Below are positions 1-6,869 of a stretch of 10,611 nucleotides of DNA, one piece after another. The position numbers were made by a program, and so were the translations under genes. The number at the start of each line of letters is the position of its first letter. Position 1 is the first letter of the stretch. The stretch is from Clostridia bacterium (GTDB lineage Bacteria > Bacillota_A > Clostridia > Christensenellales > Borkfalkiaceae): positions 1-10,611 of the forward strand of contig JAFWAM010000041.1 in NCBI GenBank assembly GCA_017507595.1, given 5' to 3'. The notes under the pieces are model-generated. The model was not told the DNA's origin, did not search any database, and saw only the letters and a program-made list of their open reading frames with translations.

Positions 1-65
1 AACACTTGTTCGCCTTAAAAGTACGGTAAAAAACCGGTACCAAAATAAAAACATGGAGGATTTTT

Positions 66-2360
66 ATGAAAAAGAGCATTTGGATAATTACGTTACTTAT
101 CTTAGGGTGTGCTTGCCTCCTTTTTGGGTGCGACAAGGGACAATTGGAGGCCCCGCAGGATCTTCGCGTTGAAGGCAGTATGCTTATCTGGTCTCCGGTG
201 AAAAATGCGGACTTATACGCGGTTTATATTGATAACGACTGTTTTGAAACCGAAAGCTGTCTTTTGGATTTAGGCGGTCTTGAGGAGGGCGACTACCGTA
301 TAGAGGTAATTGCCCTTGACACGTCGGGCGGCAGGCACCAGTCGGCCCCAAGCAGCATTTCGCACACGGTTGAGCTTTCTGAAGACCCCTTTGAGGAGGG
401 GAGTATAATATATGAAAATCAGGCTACCAAAAACTTAAAATACACCCTGCTTGAGGATAAAAGCGGGTATGAAGTTTCCATGGGCAACGCCAATCTTTTG
501 GGCAACGTTATTATACCGGATTATTACAAATCCCTGCCCGTCAAAAGGGTTGCAGACTACGCCTTTGCAGAGTACATATTACATCAGGCGATCCCAAACC
601 CAAGCACAGGGGATGGCTGCAACACGTGGACGACGGGGATAAGGCTCCCCGGGACCATTACGGAAATTGGCAAAGAGGCTTTTGGATATTGCCTCGTCCT
701 TGAAAAAATCAACCTGCCAAAGGGGCTTAAATTAATTGGAGAATCGGCTTTTGCGTGGAATTTACGCCTTCCTGAAATTTCCATCCCGGACGGCGTTAAA
801 AGGATAGAGGAAGGCTTGTTTGCCGGGTGTCAAAGCCTGGCAAAAATCAAATTCCCCACCGACATTGAATATTTTGCGTCGGCTGACGTGGTTAGGGATA
901 CGGCTTGGCTTTCAAGCCAGCCAAAGGGGCTTGTTATTTTAAACGGCAAGATTGTCGTTGCCTATCAGGACACGGAAAGCAACGTCGTTGACGGCTTGCC
1001 CGACGGCGTTGAGGAGATAGTACCCAGGGCGTTTCTTGCCACCGGGATAAAGGCCTTTTCAATGGATAAGTGGATAAAGGTCGGTGACAGTGCTTTTAGC
1101 TCATGTAAATATCTTACGTCGGTGACCTTGCCCGATGACTGTACGGAAATCCCTGCGGCTATGTTTTCAAACTGTATAAGGCTTAACGAGATAGCAATCC
1201 CTTCGGGCGTCAAGGAAATCGGCGCAAGGGCTTTTTCAGGTACCGGCCTGACGGGGGTAGAGATACCTTTTGGATGTGAGGTTATCGGCGGCGGTGCTTT
1301 TTTGTCCTGTGAGTCATTGGCCCGCGTCGTTATACCGTCAACCGTTACTAAAATTGACAACCATGCGTTTTCAAATACGGCCATCGGGGGCGATCTCGTG
1401 CTGGAACAGTCAATTGATTTTGGCGAAAGTGTCTTTAAAAATTGCGTCAACATCAACACAGTTAAAATCAACTGCGAAACGGTACCCAAAGAGTTGTTTT
1501 TCGGCTGCACGTCCATAAAAAGCGTAACGGTCGAAGGCTGTACCTCGGTTGGCACCTTTGCCTTTGCGGGGTTGGAGATGGTTGAAAGGATAAGCCTTCC
1601 CGACGGGGTAACCTCAATAGGCAACCGGGCTTTTCAGGTATGTCCGGTGCTTAAGGAATTTAACGTTCCCTCCAAGCTTAAGACAATAGACGATTATGCA
1701 TTTTTACTTTGTTCGGGGATTGAAAGCTTTCCGTTGCCTGCGGGTATCCTTTCCATTGGCGAGGGGGCTTTTCAAGAGAGCGGGCTTAAAAGCGTCACTA
1801 TCCCCGATGGGGTTACCATAGGTAAAAACGCCTTTAAGGACTGTGTGCAGCTGACAACTGCCAACATAGGCGCCGTTACGGTCGTTACGGGCTTTGCGGG
1901 CTGCGAAAATCTTAAAAGCGTGACCCTTGCCGAGGGTGTAAGGGAAATTGATCTCAGCGCCTTTAACAATTGCACTTCTCTTGAAAAAATCAACCTGCCA
2001 TCAACGTTAAAGTCCCTTAATGGCTTTAGCAAGTGTAGTGCTTTGACAGAGATCATTATTCCCGACGGGGTGGAAAGTGTAAGCATTTCAAGCTTTTCCC
2101 TTTGCAGGGGGATCAAGGTGCTTGTTCTTCCCGTACATCTTGCTTCCAAGGTGGATATTATCACAAAGGGCATGGCCAATGATCTGACAATTTTTTACAA
2201 GGGGACGCCAAATGATTGGCAGGCGGCTATCCCGGACGGATACGTTTTGCCGGATGGCTTCAGCCTGTGCTTCTACCTTGAAGCCGCAACCAACTACCCC
2301 GCCGACGGCAATACGTATTGGCGATTTGTTGACGGCTCGCCCGAAAAATGGGTGTTTTAA
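66..2360 (+). CDS. BspA-like LRR_5 surface lipoprotein with N-terminal FN3-like domain
   Basis: The 764-residue protein begins with a lipoprotein signal peptide: KK, a hydrophobic stretch, then lipobox LFGC with the lipidated cysteine at residue 22. Residues ~30-104 look like a fibronectin type III-like beta domain (APQDLRVEG, DYRIEVIALD). From ~125 to ~700 there are about two dozen ~23-residue LRR_5 units with the recurring pattern IPDGV..IG..AF..C..L. The C-terminus carries the cap common in this family: YKGTPNDW (711-718), then a final segment with YPADGNTYWRFVDGSPEKW. BspA-like proteins are surface-exposed and often bind host or bacterial ligands; the ligand here is unknown. The ATG at 66 is preceded by GGAGGA at 55-60, which fixes the start. 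The gene stands alone and ends just before a strong terminator. Its promoter is not convincing in the 65 bases available. Family assignment is firm; role is inferred. Confidence 0.93.
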   Translation: MKKSIWIITLLILGCACLLFGCDKGQLEAPQDLRVEGSMLIWSPVKNADLYAVYIDNDCFETESCLLDLGGLEEGDYRIEVIALDTSGGRHQSAPSSISHTVELSEDPFEEGSIIYENQATKNLKYTLLEDKSGYEVSMGNANLLGNVIIPDYYKSLPVKRVADYAFAEYILHQAIPNPSTGDGCNTWTTGIRLPGTITEIGKEAFGYCLVLEKINLPKGLKLIGESAFAWNLRLPEISIPDGVKRIEEGLFAGCQSLAKIKFPTDIEYFASADVVRDTAWLSSQPKGLVILNGKIVVAYQDTESNVVDGLPDGVEEIVPRAFLATGIKAFSMDKWIKVGDSAFSSCKYLTSVTLPDDCTEIPAAMFSNCIRLNEIAIPSGVKEIGARAFSGTGLTGVEIPFGCEVIGGGAFLSCESLARVVIPSTVTKIDNHAFSNTAIGGDLVLEQSIDFGESVFKNCVNINTVKINCETVPKELFFGCTSIKSVTVEGCTSVGTFAFAGLEMVERISLPDGVTSIGNRAFQVCPVLKEFNVPSKLKTIDDYAFLLCSGIESFPLPAGILSIGEGAFQESGLKSVTIPDGVTIGKNAFKDCVQLTTANIGAVTVVTGFAGCENLKSVTLAEGVREIDLSAFNNCTSLEKINLPSTLKSLNGFSKCSALTEIIIPDGVESVSISSFSLCRGIKVLVLPVHLASKVDIITKGMANDLTIFYKGTPNDWQAAIPDGYVLPDGFSLCFYLEAATNYPADGNTYWRFVDGSPEKWVF

Positions 2361-2416
2361 CTTGATTTTTATAAGCATAGGACCAATTTAACACTCCTTT
2401 AAAAGTCTGAAATAAA

Positions 2417-2462
2417 AAAGCCCTGTCCGCGGCACGTCTGCGGGCAGGGCTTTATTTTTTTT
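2417..2462. terminator. Bidirectional intrinsic terminator
   Basis: A 14-bp stem (2417-2430 with 2440-2453, one G-T wobble) contains AAAGCCCTG opposite CAGGGCTTT, with a 9-nt loop. It is followed by a T-rich run on the + strand and flanked by an A run that gives a T run on the - strand. It can therefore end the + strand LRR gene and also stop transcripts arriving from the convergent - strand genes at 2562 and beyond. Confidence 0.9.
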
Positions 2463-2465
2463 AGC

Positions 2466-2518
2466 GTGCGCCCGACGGTTGTTTTTTAACAAAAGTCGGG
2501 CAATAGGTCGATTATCGG
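2466..2518. repeat. 53-bp dispersed repeat, copy A
   Basis: This segment is identical to 3183-3235 except for one base (C versus T at 2497/3214), in direct orientation, 717 bp apart. It folds as a hairpin: GCCCGAC (2470-2476) pairs with GTCGGGC (2495-2501), and an inner TTGTT pairs with AACAA around a 4-nt T loop. The single difference in copy B changes a G-C pair to G-U and keeps the stem. The 3' part (2486-2518) is also shared with 9011-9043. It codes for nothing recognisable. Confidence 0.85.
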
Positions 2519-2561
2519 CCAAATAGACGGTTTTTTTGTTTATCGAAGAAAAAATTATTAA

Positions 2562-2909
2562 TTAGTTTTCGCTCCATTCAACTTGAACATCTCGTCCCCA
2601 GCTATTAGAGCCATAGCACTCGACGTTTATGTTATTTTTACACTTTTGGTTTTTGAAATCAATTATAACCTGTATACCAGAAACAGAAATCTTTGCTAAA
2701 TCATCTTCGCAAAATTCAACCACATATTCTGATCCCTTTAAAAATTTAGGCGGGCATAATGGTATTGCACACAAAATATTTTTGTGTTTGTTGTCAGTTC
2801 CATATATGCAGACAACATGAGGTTCTTTTTCAACGACTATCCCCATTTCTCTCTCATTATACATTCGTACTTTTTTTCCAAACAACGTAAATTTAAACGA
2901 GTATTTCAT
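2562..2909 (-). CDS. Unrecognised small protein (115 aa) in an AT-rich island
   Basis: I do not recognise this family. The 115-residue product starts MKYSFKFTLFGKK and ends with a charged tail (VQVEWSEN). It has no signal peptide or membrane segment, alternates hydrophobic and charged residues as a small beta-rich cytoplasmic protein would, and contains four or more cysteines without a clear zinc motif. The ATG at 2909 is preferred over an in-frame GTG at 2918 because GAGG lies 8 nt before the ATG, whereas the GTG would overlap that ribosome binding site. A weak promoter candidate lies upstream: TTGACT at 2953-2948, 17 nt, then AAAATA. Base and codon use are clearly more AT-rich than in all neighbouring genes, and the gene sits between two direct repeats, suggesting a different origin. 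It is convergent with the LRR gene. Confidence 0.6.
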   Translation of the reverse strand: MKYSFKFTLFGKKVRMYNEREMGIVVEKEPHVVCIYGTDNKHKNILCAIPLCPPKFLKGSEYVVEFCEDDLAKISVSGIQVIIDFKNQKCKNNINVECYGSNSWGRDVQVEWSEN

Positions 2910-2961
2910 AGACTTCACCTCTTCTATTTTTTGATTAAACTTAATTTAGTCAAATTCAAGT

Positions 2962-3182
2962 TTATGCAACTAACGGATGAGCAGGACGATCTGATAAACT
3001 GCTGTTCCGATCAGTTTTTAATGTAGTTAATACATAGCTTAATAAGATAGCACGCTTCTCAACGTCACTTTCCTTGGCGTAGTTAACAAAGTTGTGCCAA
3101 ATATACCGCTTCTATTTACCGCACAAGGTAAGCAAACCTTCTCGCTCGACAAACCACGCACATGCGTTGAATTGCTTCTTTT
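2962..3182 (-). pseudogene. Decayed coding remnant with in-frame TAG
   Basis: On the - strand a single frame reads protein-like sequence: FNACAWFVEREGLLTLCGK, an in-frame TAG (3114-3112), then 49 further residues including RYIWHNFVNYAKESDVEK and ILLSYVLTTLKTDRNS, ending at TAA (2964-2962). The second half has a strong amphipathic helical look. There is no ATG, GTG or TTG start between the amber stop and the end, and none in the part upstream, so it cannot be an intact gene. The frame runs without a stop up to and into repeat copy B, so its 5' end appears to be cut at the repeat boundary. Leucine is mostly TTA here, unlike the CTT-rich neighbours. I do not recognise the family. Chance open reading is possible but less likely given the composition. 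Confidence 0.5.
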
Positions 3183-3235
3183 GTGCGCCCGACGGTTGTT
3201 TTTTAACAAAAGTTGGGCAATAGGTCGATTATCGG
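3183..3235. repeat. 53-bp dispersed repeat, copy B
   Basis: This is the second direct copy of the sequence at 2466-2518, with one substitution. It lies 11 bp from the stop codon of the - strand CotH-family gene and directly abuts the decayed coding remnant. Its hairpin is not followed by a T run on the - strand, so it is a poor candidate for the CotH gene's intrinsic terminator, and no other terminator is visible for that gene. Confidence 0.85.
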
Positions 3236-3246
3236 GGGCTTTTTGG

Positions 3247-4827
3247 CTAATTTAAGGCCGTTTGGGCCGTCTGGCGCTTAACGGTCATATAATCCTTTAC
3301 GGAGATGTTTTCTCGGGTGGAGGAGTAGTTGTTTTCGTCGGCGCCGTCAAGGCCAAAGTAAAATCTTTCGGTTAAAATGCGGCCGTCAACGGCTTGGCAG
3401 ATGGCGGCAGAGGGCATTGCAAGGGCCGCGTAGGTCTTGCTGTAGCCGTCGTACATTGCCGCAAAGTGGGGGTAGTTAAACCAGTCGCTTTCAAGTATCT
3501 TGTTTATATTTTCAATATACATTGACCGATAAGTGGACATCTGGCGGTTTAAGATGGTTTTGGTGTAGAGGGGGTTGGTTACCTGACCGTTGGGGGATTG
3601 CTTGGCAAATGGCTCCTCATACATCATGCCGCTTCCCGATGGGTTCCAGTCCATATTGATGCCAAGGCACCTGTCGTAGTCGTATGGGATCAAAAAGGAC
3701 TTTCCGCCCGGGGTAAAGTAAATATAAAAGTTGTTGGCGTTGTTTCTGATGCAGTCGGGGTTGCCAAGAAGGTAATTCACCGCCTCAAATCGGGTGAAAT
3801 ATTCCATGTCCACGACAGACTCAAGGGCGGTGAAAAAGTCCTCGTCATAAATGCTTTTTGAAAGGGTTTCGATAAAGGCCTTCAGGTCGCGGTTGTGGTT
3901 GTAGTCGGGGTCGTCACGGTCGTCGTTGGTCTTAAGGGAATAGGCAAATCTTTGGGTTGGGGTTTCCACGCCGTAGTTGGAAAAGTCGGTGAAATCGGCC
4001 CTATAGGTGCACTTATACAGGTCGCCGCCACGGTTTTCCTCGGTAAAGTTGCGCTTTAAAAATTCCTTATCGATGGTCTCGTACAGTCCGCCGACGCCGA
4101 AATTTTCCATCTTGCCCGATTGGGAAAGATTAAGGTTGGCAAGGGTTATGTGTGGGGCAAGCACCCCAAAGGCGGAAAACATTTTGTTGGCGTAAACCTC
4201 GCGGATATAGGTGTTGTCGTAGTTTTTATTCCACTTGTAATAAAACTTTTCCATAGTGGCAAAGGTGCGGTTTTTGCGGGCCTTTCTCGCGGCGCTGTCC
4301 GTCCAGTCGTGGCGGATCTCCGCGGCCCAGCTTCCGTTGGCGTATTCGTCCCCGTCAAAGGTCTCCGTCAGGGAAAATCTGAAGTGGATAAGGTCAAAAA
4401 TTTGTCCGTCCTCGCGGCAAAACTCCCTGCGTGAGGTATTTCCGCGCATACGCACGCCGACTTCATCATAAAAATATTCCTCGCCGTCAACGGTGATTTT
4501 CAGGTTGCACTTGCGGTAGGTGTCTGCCTTTAAGGTGTTGCCCTTTCTGTAGTCGTCAAAGGCTTCGTCAATCTTATATAATTCATAGGGGGAAATATCC
4601 ACGTAGAGGGAGATTTTCACGTCCTCGTCCCAAAGGCGGTAATAAAGTGACTTTTCCTCTTGGGAAAAATCGCTGTAAAAATCCTCGTTGGAGGTGGAAT
4701 ATTGGTCGCCGAAAAATGAGTCGGTCATTGGCTTGGGGGCGGGCCCCTCATTGGGCTTTTTGCAGCCTGAAAGGCTTAAAGCTAAAATAAAGACGGTTAC
4801 AAGTAAAAATGTGACAAGCTTTTTCAT
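3247..4827 (-). CDS. CotH kinase family lipoprotein
   Basis: The 526-residue protein has a lipoprotein signal peptide with lipobox LSGC and the modified cysteine at residue 22, so it should be anchored outside the cell membrane. CotH-family hallmarks occur in order: VGVRMRGNTSR (123-133), GGLYETIDKEFL (246-257), NYLLGNPDCIRNN (351-363) and IPYDYDRCLG (380-389), the last matching the acidic metal/ATP-binding motif usually written PWDxDxxxG. Spore-coat CotH of Bacillus is an atypical protein kinase that phosphorylates other coat proteins; many gut Clostridia carry secreted or lipidated paralogues of unknown substrate, and this one fits that group. The ATG at 4827 follows AAGGTG with 4-5 nt spacing. 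A strong promoter lies at 4900-4872 on the - strand. The gene is divergent from the ROK kinase. Family assignment is firm; kinase activity is inferred. Confidence 0.9.
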   Translation of the reverse strand: MKKLVTFLLVTVFILALSLSGCKKPNEGPAPKPMTDSFFGDQYSTSNEDFYSDFSQEEKSLYYRLWDEDVKISLYVDISPYELYKIDEAFDDYRKGNTLKADTYRKCNLKITVDGEEYFYDEVGVRMRGNTSRREFCREDGQIFDLIHFRFSLTETFDGDEYANGSWAAEIRHDWTDSAARKARKNRTFATMEKFYYKWNKNYDNTYIREVYANKMFSAFGVLAPHITLANLNLSQSGKMENFGVGGLYETIDKEFLKRNFTEENRGGDLYKCTYRADFTDFSNYGVETPTQRFAYSLKTNDDRDDPDYNHNRDLKAFIETLSKSIYDEDFFTALESVVDMEYFTRFEAVNYLLGNPDCIRNNANNFYIYFTPGGKSFLIPYDYDRCLGINMDWNPSGSGMMYEEPFAKQSPNGQVTNPLYTKTILNRQMSTYRSMYIENINKILESDWFNYPHFAAMYDGYSKTYAALAMPSAAICQAVDGRILTERFYFGLDGADENNYSSTRENISVKDYMTVKRQTAQTALN

Positions 4828-4871
4828 AATTCACCTTTAAAAGGGATAATTTGCTTTCTTAAGCGGTAAAT

Positions 4872-4900
4872 ATTATACCACAAGGTGCAGGATTTTTCAA
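4872..4900 (-). promoter_or_regulatory. Sigma-A-type promoter of the CotH-family gene
   Basis: Read on the - strand: TTGAAA (4900-4895), a 17-nt spacer, then TATAAT (4877-4872) preceded by TGG, giving an extended -10. It is ~45 nt upstream of the CotH start codon and correctly oriented. Confidence 0.8.
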
Positions 4901-4947
4901 GACAATAAATAAAAATTGGCAAAAAATGATTTTTTTTGCAAAGGGTA

Positions 4948-4976
4948 TTTACAAAAATTGCCTTTCGTGGTACAAT
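4948..4976 (+). promoter_or_regulatory. Sigma-A-type promoter of the ROK kinase gene
   Basis: TTTACA (4948-4953), a 17-nt spacer, then TACAAT (4971-4976) preceded by TGG, an extended -10 nearly identical to that of the divergent CotH promoter (GTGGTAYAAT in both). Transcription should start near 4983, about 54 nt before the ROK start codon. Confidence 0.8.
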
Positions 4977-4988
4977 AATTATTGGTGT

Positions 4989-5003
4989 GTTACCTTTGGT
5001 AAC
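4989..5003. promoter_or_regulatory. Candidate operator palindrome in the ROK leader
   Basis: A perfect inverted repeat, GTTACC-TTT-GGTAAC, starts 12 bp after the -10 element, so it overlaps or closely follows the expected transcription start. That is a classic repressor position. The short arms could also form a small RNA hairpin. No regulator gene is in the window to pair with it. Confidence 0.4.
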
Positions 5004-5036
5004 CAAACAACCTTTTTTGCTTTTCAGGAGGAGATC

Positions 5037-5996
5037 ATGAAGTATTATCTCGGTATAGATATCGGCGGTATGTCCATAAAGTGCGGGCTTGCGGGGGCTG
5101 ACGGCAACGTAGTTTTCCAAAAGGCCATCGTTACCAATCCGTGGCAGGATTATCAGATTACCGTTAAGGAAATGGCCGATCTTTGCGCTGACGTGGTTAA
5201 AAGCGCCGGCGCCACCATGGCAGACGTGGTTGCCTGCGGTATGGGTATCCCCGGCACCATTGACGCCGAAAGGGGCGTGATAACCTACTCCAATAACATA
5301 AACTTCCATAACGTGCCCATCGTTGAGGAGTTCAGAAAGCATCTTGATATTCCAACCTTTATCGGCAACGACGCCAACTTGGCAACCCTTGGCGAGATGA
5401 TGTTCGGCTCGGCAAAGGGCTCAAAGGATATTATCTTCGTCACCCTTGGCACGGGGGTTGGTACGGGCATTATCGTTGACGGCAAAATGATCATCGGCAA
5501 GGGGGGTGCGGGCGCTGAGGGCGGCCACATTACCCTTAAGTTCGGTGGGGAGCCTTGCTCCTGCGGGCGCCGTGGATGTTGGGAGGCCTACGCCTCTGCT
5601 ACGGCACTTATCCGTCAGACTAAGCGCGCCATCGAAAAGAACCCTGAAAGCCTTTTAAAGGCCGTTGCAGAGGAGCAGGGCTCGGTTTCCGGCAAGACTG
5701 CCTTTGAGGCCGCAAGCCGCGGCGACGGCATCGCAAGAAACGTTATCAATATGTACGTCAAGTACGTTGCAGAGGGGCTTATCAGCCTTATAAATATTTT
5801 CCGCCCCGAATGTATCGTTATCGGCGGCGGTATTTCCAACACGGGCGACGCCTTTTTTGAGGCTCTTCAGAAGCGTGTTGATCACTACAGCTACGGCGGC
5901 ACCACCTGTCCAAGGGTTTCCGTTCGCCGTGCGGCCTTAAAGAACGACGCAGGCATTTTGGGCGGCGTTGCCCTTGCTTTGTCGGAAACTAATTAG
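5037..5996 (+). CDS. ROK family sugar kinase, probable glucokinase
   Basis: The 319-residue protein has the full ROK architecture. The N-terminal phosphate-binding motif is DIGGMSIK (8-15; the usual T is replaced by M). GIPGTID (70-76) and IGNDANLATLGE (109-120) follow, the latter with the catalytic aspartate D112. VTLGTGVGTGIIVDG (135-149) comes next, then the ROK zinc site H164 with C174, C176 and C181 in CSCGRRGC. VIGGGIS (261-267) lies near the end. Such proteins phosphorylate glucose or related hexoses with ATP in the cytoplasm. Length and the NDANxAxLGE motif favour glucokinase (glcK-like), but fructose or amino-sugar kinases of this family cannot be excluded by eye. The ATG at 5037 is set by AGGAGG at 5026-5031; an upstream in-frame ATG lies before the promoter. 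It is followed 7 nt later by the CPBP gene. Confidence 0.92.
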   Translation: MKYYLGIDIGGMSIKCGLAGADGNVVFQKAIVTNPWQDYQITVKEMADLCADVVKSAGATMADVVACGMGIPGTIDAERGVITYSNNINFHNVPIVEEFRKHLDIPTFIGNDANLATLGEMMFGSAKGSKDIIFVTLGTGVGTGIIVDGKMIIGKGGAGAEGGHITLKFGGEPCSCGRRGCWEAYASATALIRQTKRAIEKNPESLLKAVAEEQGSVSGKTAFEAASRGDGIARNVINMYVKYVAEGLISLINIFRPECIVIGGGISNTGDAFFEALQKRVDHYSYGGTTCPRVSVRRAALKNDAGILGGVALALSETN

Positions 5997-6003
5997 TTTT
6001 TCG

Positions 6004-6786
6004 GTGACCGACTTGAAGGGCGTCAGGGGACTGATAAAAAACAACGTTTTCGTTTATACGGTCACGGGGATATCCGTTATCGGAATAGTTCTTTGCCAAT
6101 GGGTGATAAAATTTTCCGACGACGCCGTCTTGGACGGGCTTATCCGCCAGACGGCGTCAGAGGGGTTTCTCGCCCTTTTGGTCACAATGTCTTTTATTGC
6201 CGTCAATGGACGGTTTTTTGGGGAACGTATCGGCTTTTTAAGGACGATTTGGGTTGTTCCTTGCCTGCTTGTGGCCGTGGCAAACTTTCCTTTTTTTGCC
6301 CTTATCACGGGCAAGGCGCAAATACTTTATCCACAGTATATCTGGCTGCTTGTGTTAAGGTGCGCCCTGGTGGGCTTTTGTGAGGAGGTCTTTTTCCGCG
6401 GTACGGTGTTAAGCCTTTTGTCGGGGCGACTTAAGGGGCGCGGACGCCTTTTAAAGGCCGTGGTCATTTCTTCGGCCGTGTTTGCACTTTGGCACCTTTT
6501 CAACCTTTTCGGTGGCGGCGACGTTTGGGCAACCCTTTTGCAGGTGGGGTATACCTTCCTCATTGGCTGTATGCTGGCCATTTTGGCCCTCAAGACCAAA
6601 ACGGTGGTATTTGGCGCGGTCATTCACGGCGCCTTTAACGTTGGCGGACAAATTGTTACCGACCTTGGCAAGGGCGTCTTTCAGGACGGCGTGTTTTGGA
6701 CGTGTACGGCTGTTGCGGCCATTGTGGCAACTGTATTTTCGGTAATAATGCTTTTGTCGGTCATCCGCCGGGAGGAGGCTAACTAA
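6004..6786 (+). CDS. CPBP family intramembrane metalloprotease
   Basis: A multi-spanning membrane protein with all three motifs of the CPBP (Abi/CAAX protease) family: EEVFFR (E127, E128, R132 from the GTG start), FALWH (F160, H164) and HGAFN (H208, N212). These residues form the putative active site in the membrane. Family members process prenylated or other membrane proteins, and some act in bacteriocin immunity; the substrate here is unknown. About seven hydrophobic segments are visible. The start is uncertain: GTG 6004 is chosen. TTG 6013 has GGTGA 5 nt upstream and is a good alternative (257 aa). TTG 5968 would overlap the ROK gene by 29 nt. With only a few bases between the genes and no terminator, it should be co-transcribed with the ROK kinase. 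Tandem hairpins follow. Confidence 0.88.
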   Translation: MTDLKGVRGLIKNNVFVYTVTGISVIGIVLCQWVIKFSDDAVLDGLIRQTASEGFLALLVTMSFIAVNGRFFGERIGFLRTIWVVPCLLVAVANFPFFALITGKAQILYPQYIWLLVLRCALVGFCEEVFFRGTVLSLLSGRLKGRGRLLKAVVISSAVFALWHLFNLFGGGDVWATLLQVGYTFLIGCMLAILALKTKTVVFGAVIHGAFNVGGQIVTDLGKGVFQDGVFWTCTAVAAIVATVFSVIMLLSVIRREEAN

Positions 6787-6791
6787 CAATC

Positions 6792-6812
6792 AAAACCCGC
6801 CCAAGGGTTTTT
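6792..6812 (+). terminator. Intrinsic terminator hairpin 1 after the CPBP gene
   Basis: AAAACCC (6792-6798) pairs with GGGTTTT (6805-6811) around a 6-nt loop, with only a short T run at the end. It begins 6 nt after the CPBP stop codon. Confidence 0.55.
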
Positions 6813-6823
6813 CACATAAGCTT

Positions 6824-6869
6824 AAAAACCCGTCTATAAGTCGGTTAACGCCACTTTTGACGGGTTTTT
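6824..6869. terminator. Intrinsic terminator hairpin 2
   Basis: A perfect 11-bp stem, AAAAACCCGTC (6824-6834) with GACGGGTTTTT (6859-6869). The internal region can pair further (AAGT with ACTT, GG with CC). The stem ends in a T run on both strands. The loop contains 6833-6852, which resembles part of the dispersed repeat (16 of 20 positions match 9025-9044). Confidence 0.7.

Noticed and set aside
965..1624. 219-residue open frame opposite the LRR gene
   Set aside because: Its repetitive content mirrors the LRR repeats on the other strand; no ribosome binding site and no protein-like domain. It is a shadow.
2486..2515. Promoter-like TTAACA-18-GATTAT in repeat copies A and B
   Set aside because: The direction is + strand, but no + strand gene follows either copy; the match is probably a by-product of the repeat sequence.
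2910..2918. GTG start three codons upstream of the small orphan gene
   Set aside because: The GTG overlaps the ribosome binding site that correctly serves ATG 2909.
2784..3026. 80-residue + strand open frame in the island
   Set aside because: It overlaps both the orphan gene and the remnant in antisense, starts inside the orphan gene without a ribosome binding site, and reads as low-complexity F/Y-rich sequence.
2466..3235. The 53-bp copies as terminal repeats of an insertion sequence
   Set aside because: The copies are direct rather than inverted, no transposase is encoded, and related copies occur elsewhere in the window, which points to a dispersed repeat instead.
4926..5036. Longer ROK kinase start at ATG 4926 (37 extra residues)
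   Set aside because: It lies upstream of the clear promoter, lacks a ribosome binding site, and the extension is unlike the family; ATG 5037 has AGGAGG and gives the normal N-terminus.
5968..6003. TTG start of the CPBP gene inside the ROK gene
   Set aside because: It would overlap the ROK gene by 29 nt with no ribosome binding site; later GTG/TTG codons are better placed before the first membrane segment.
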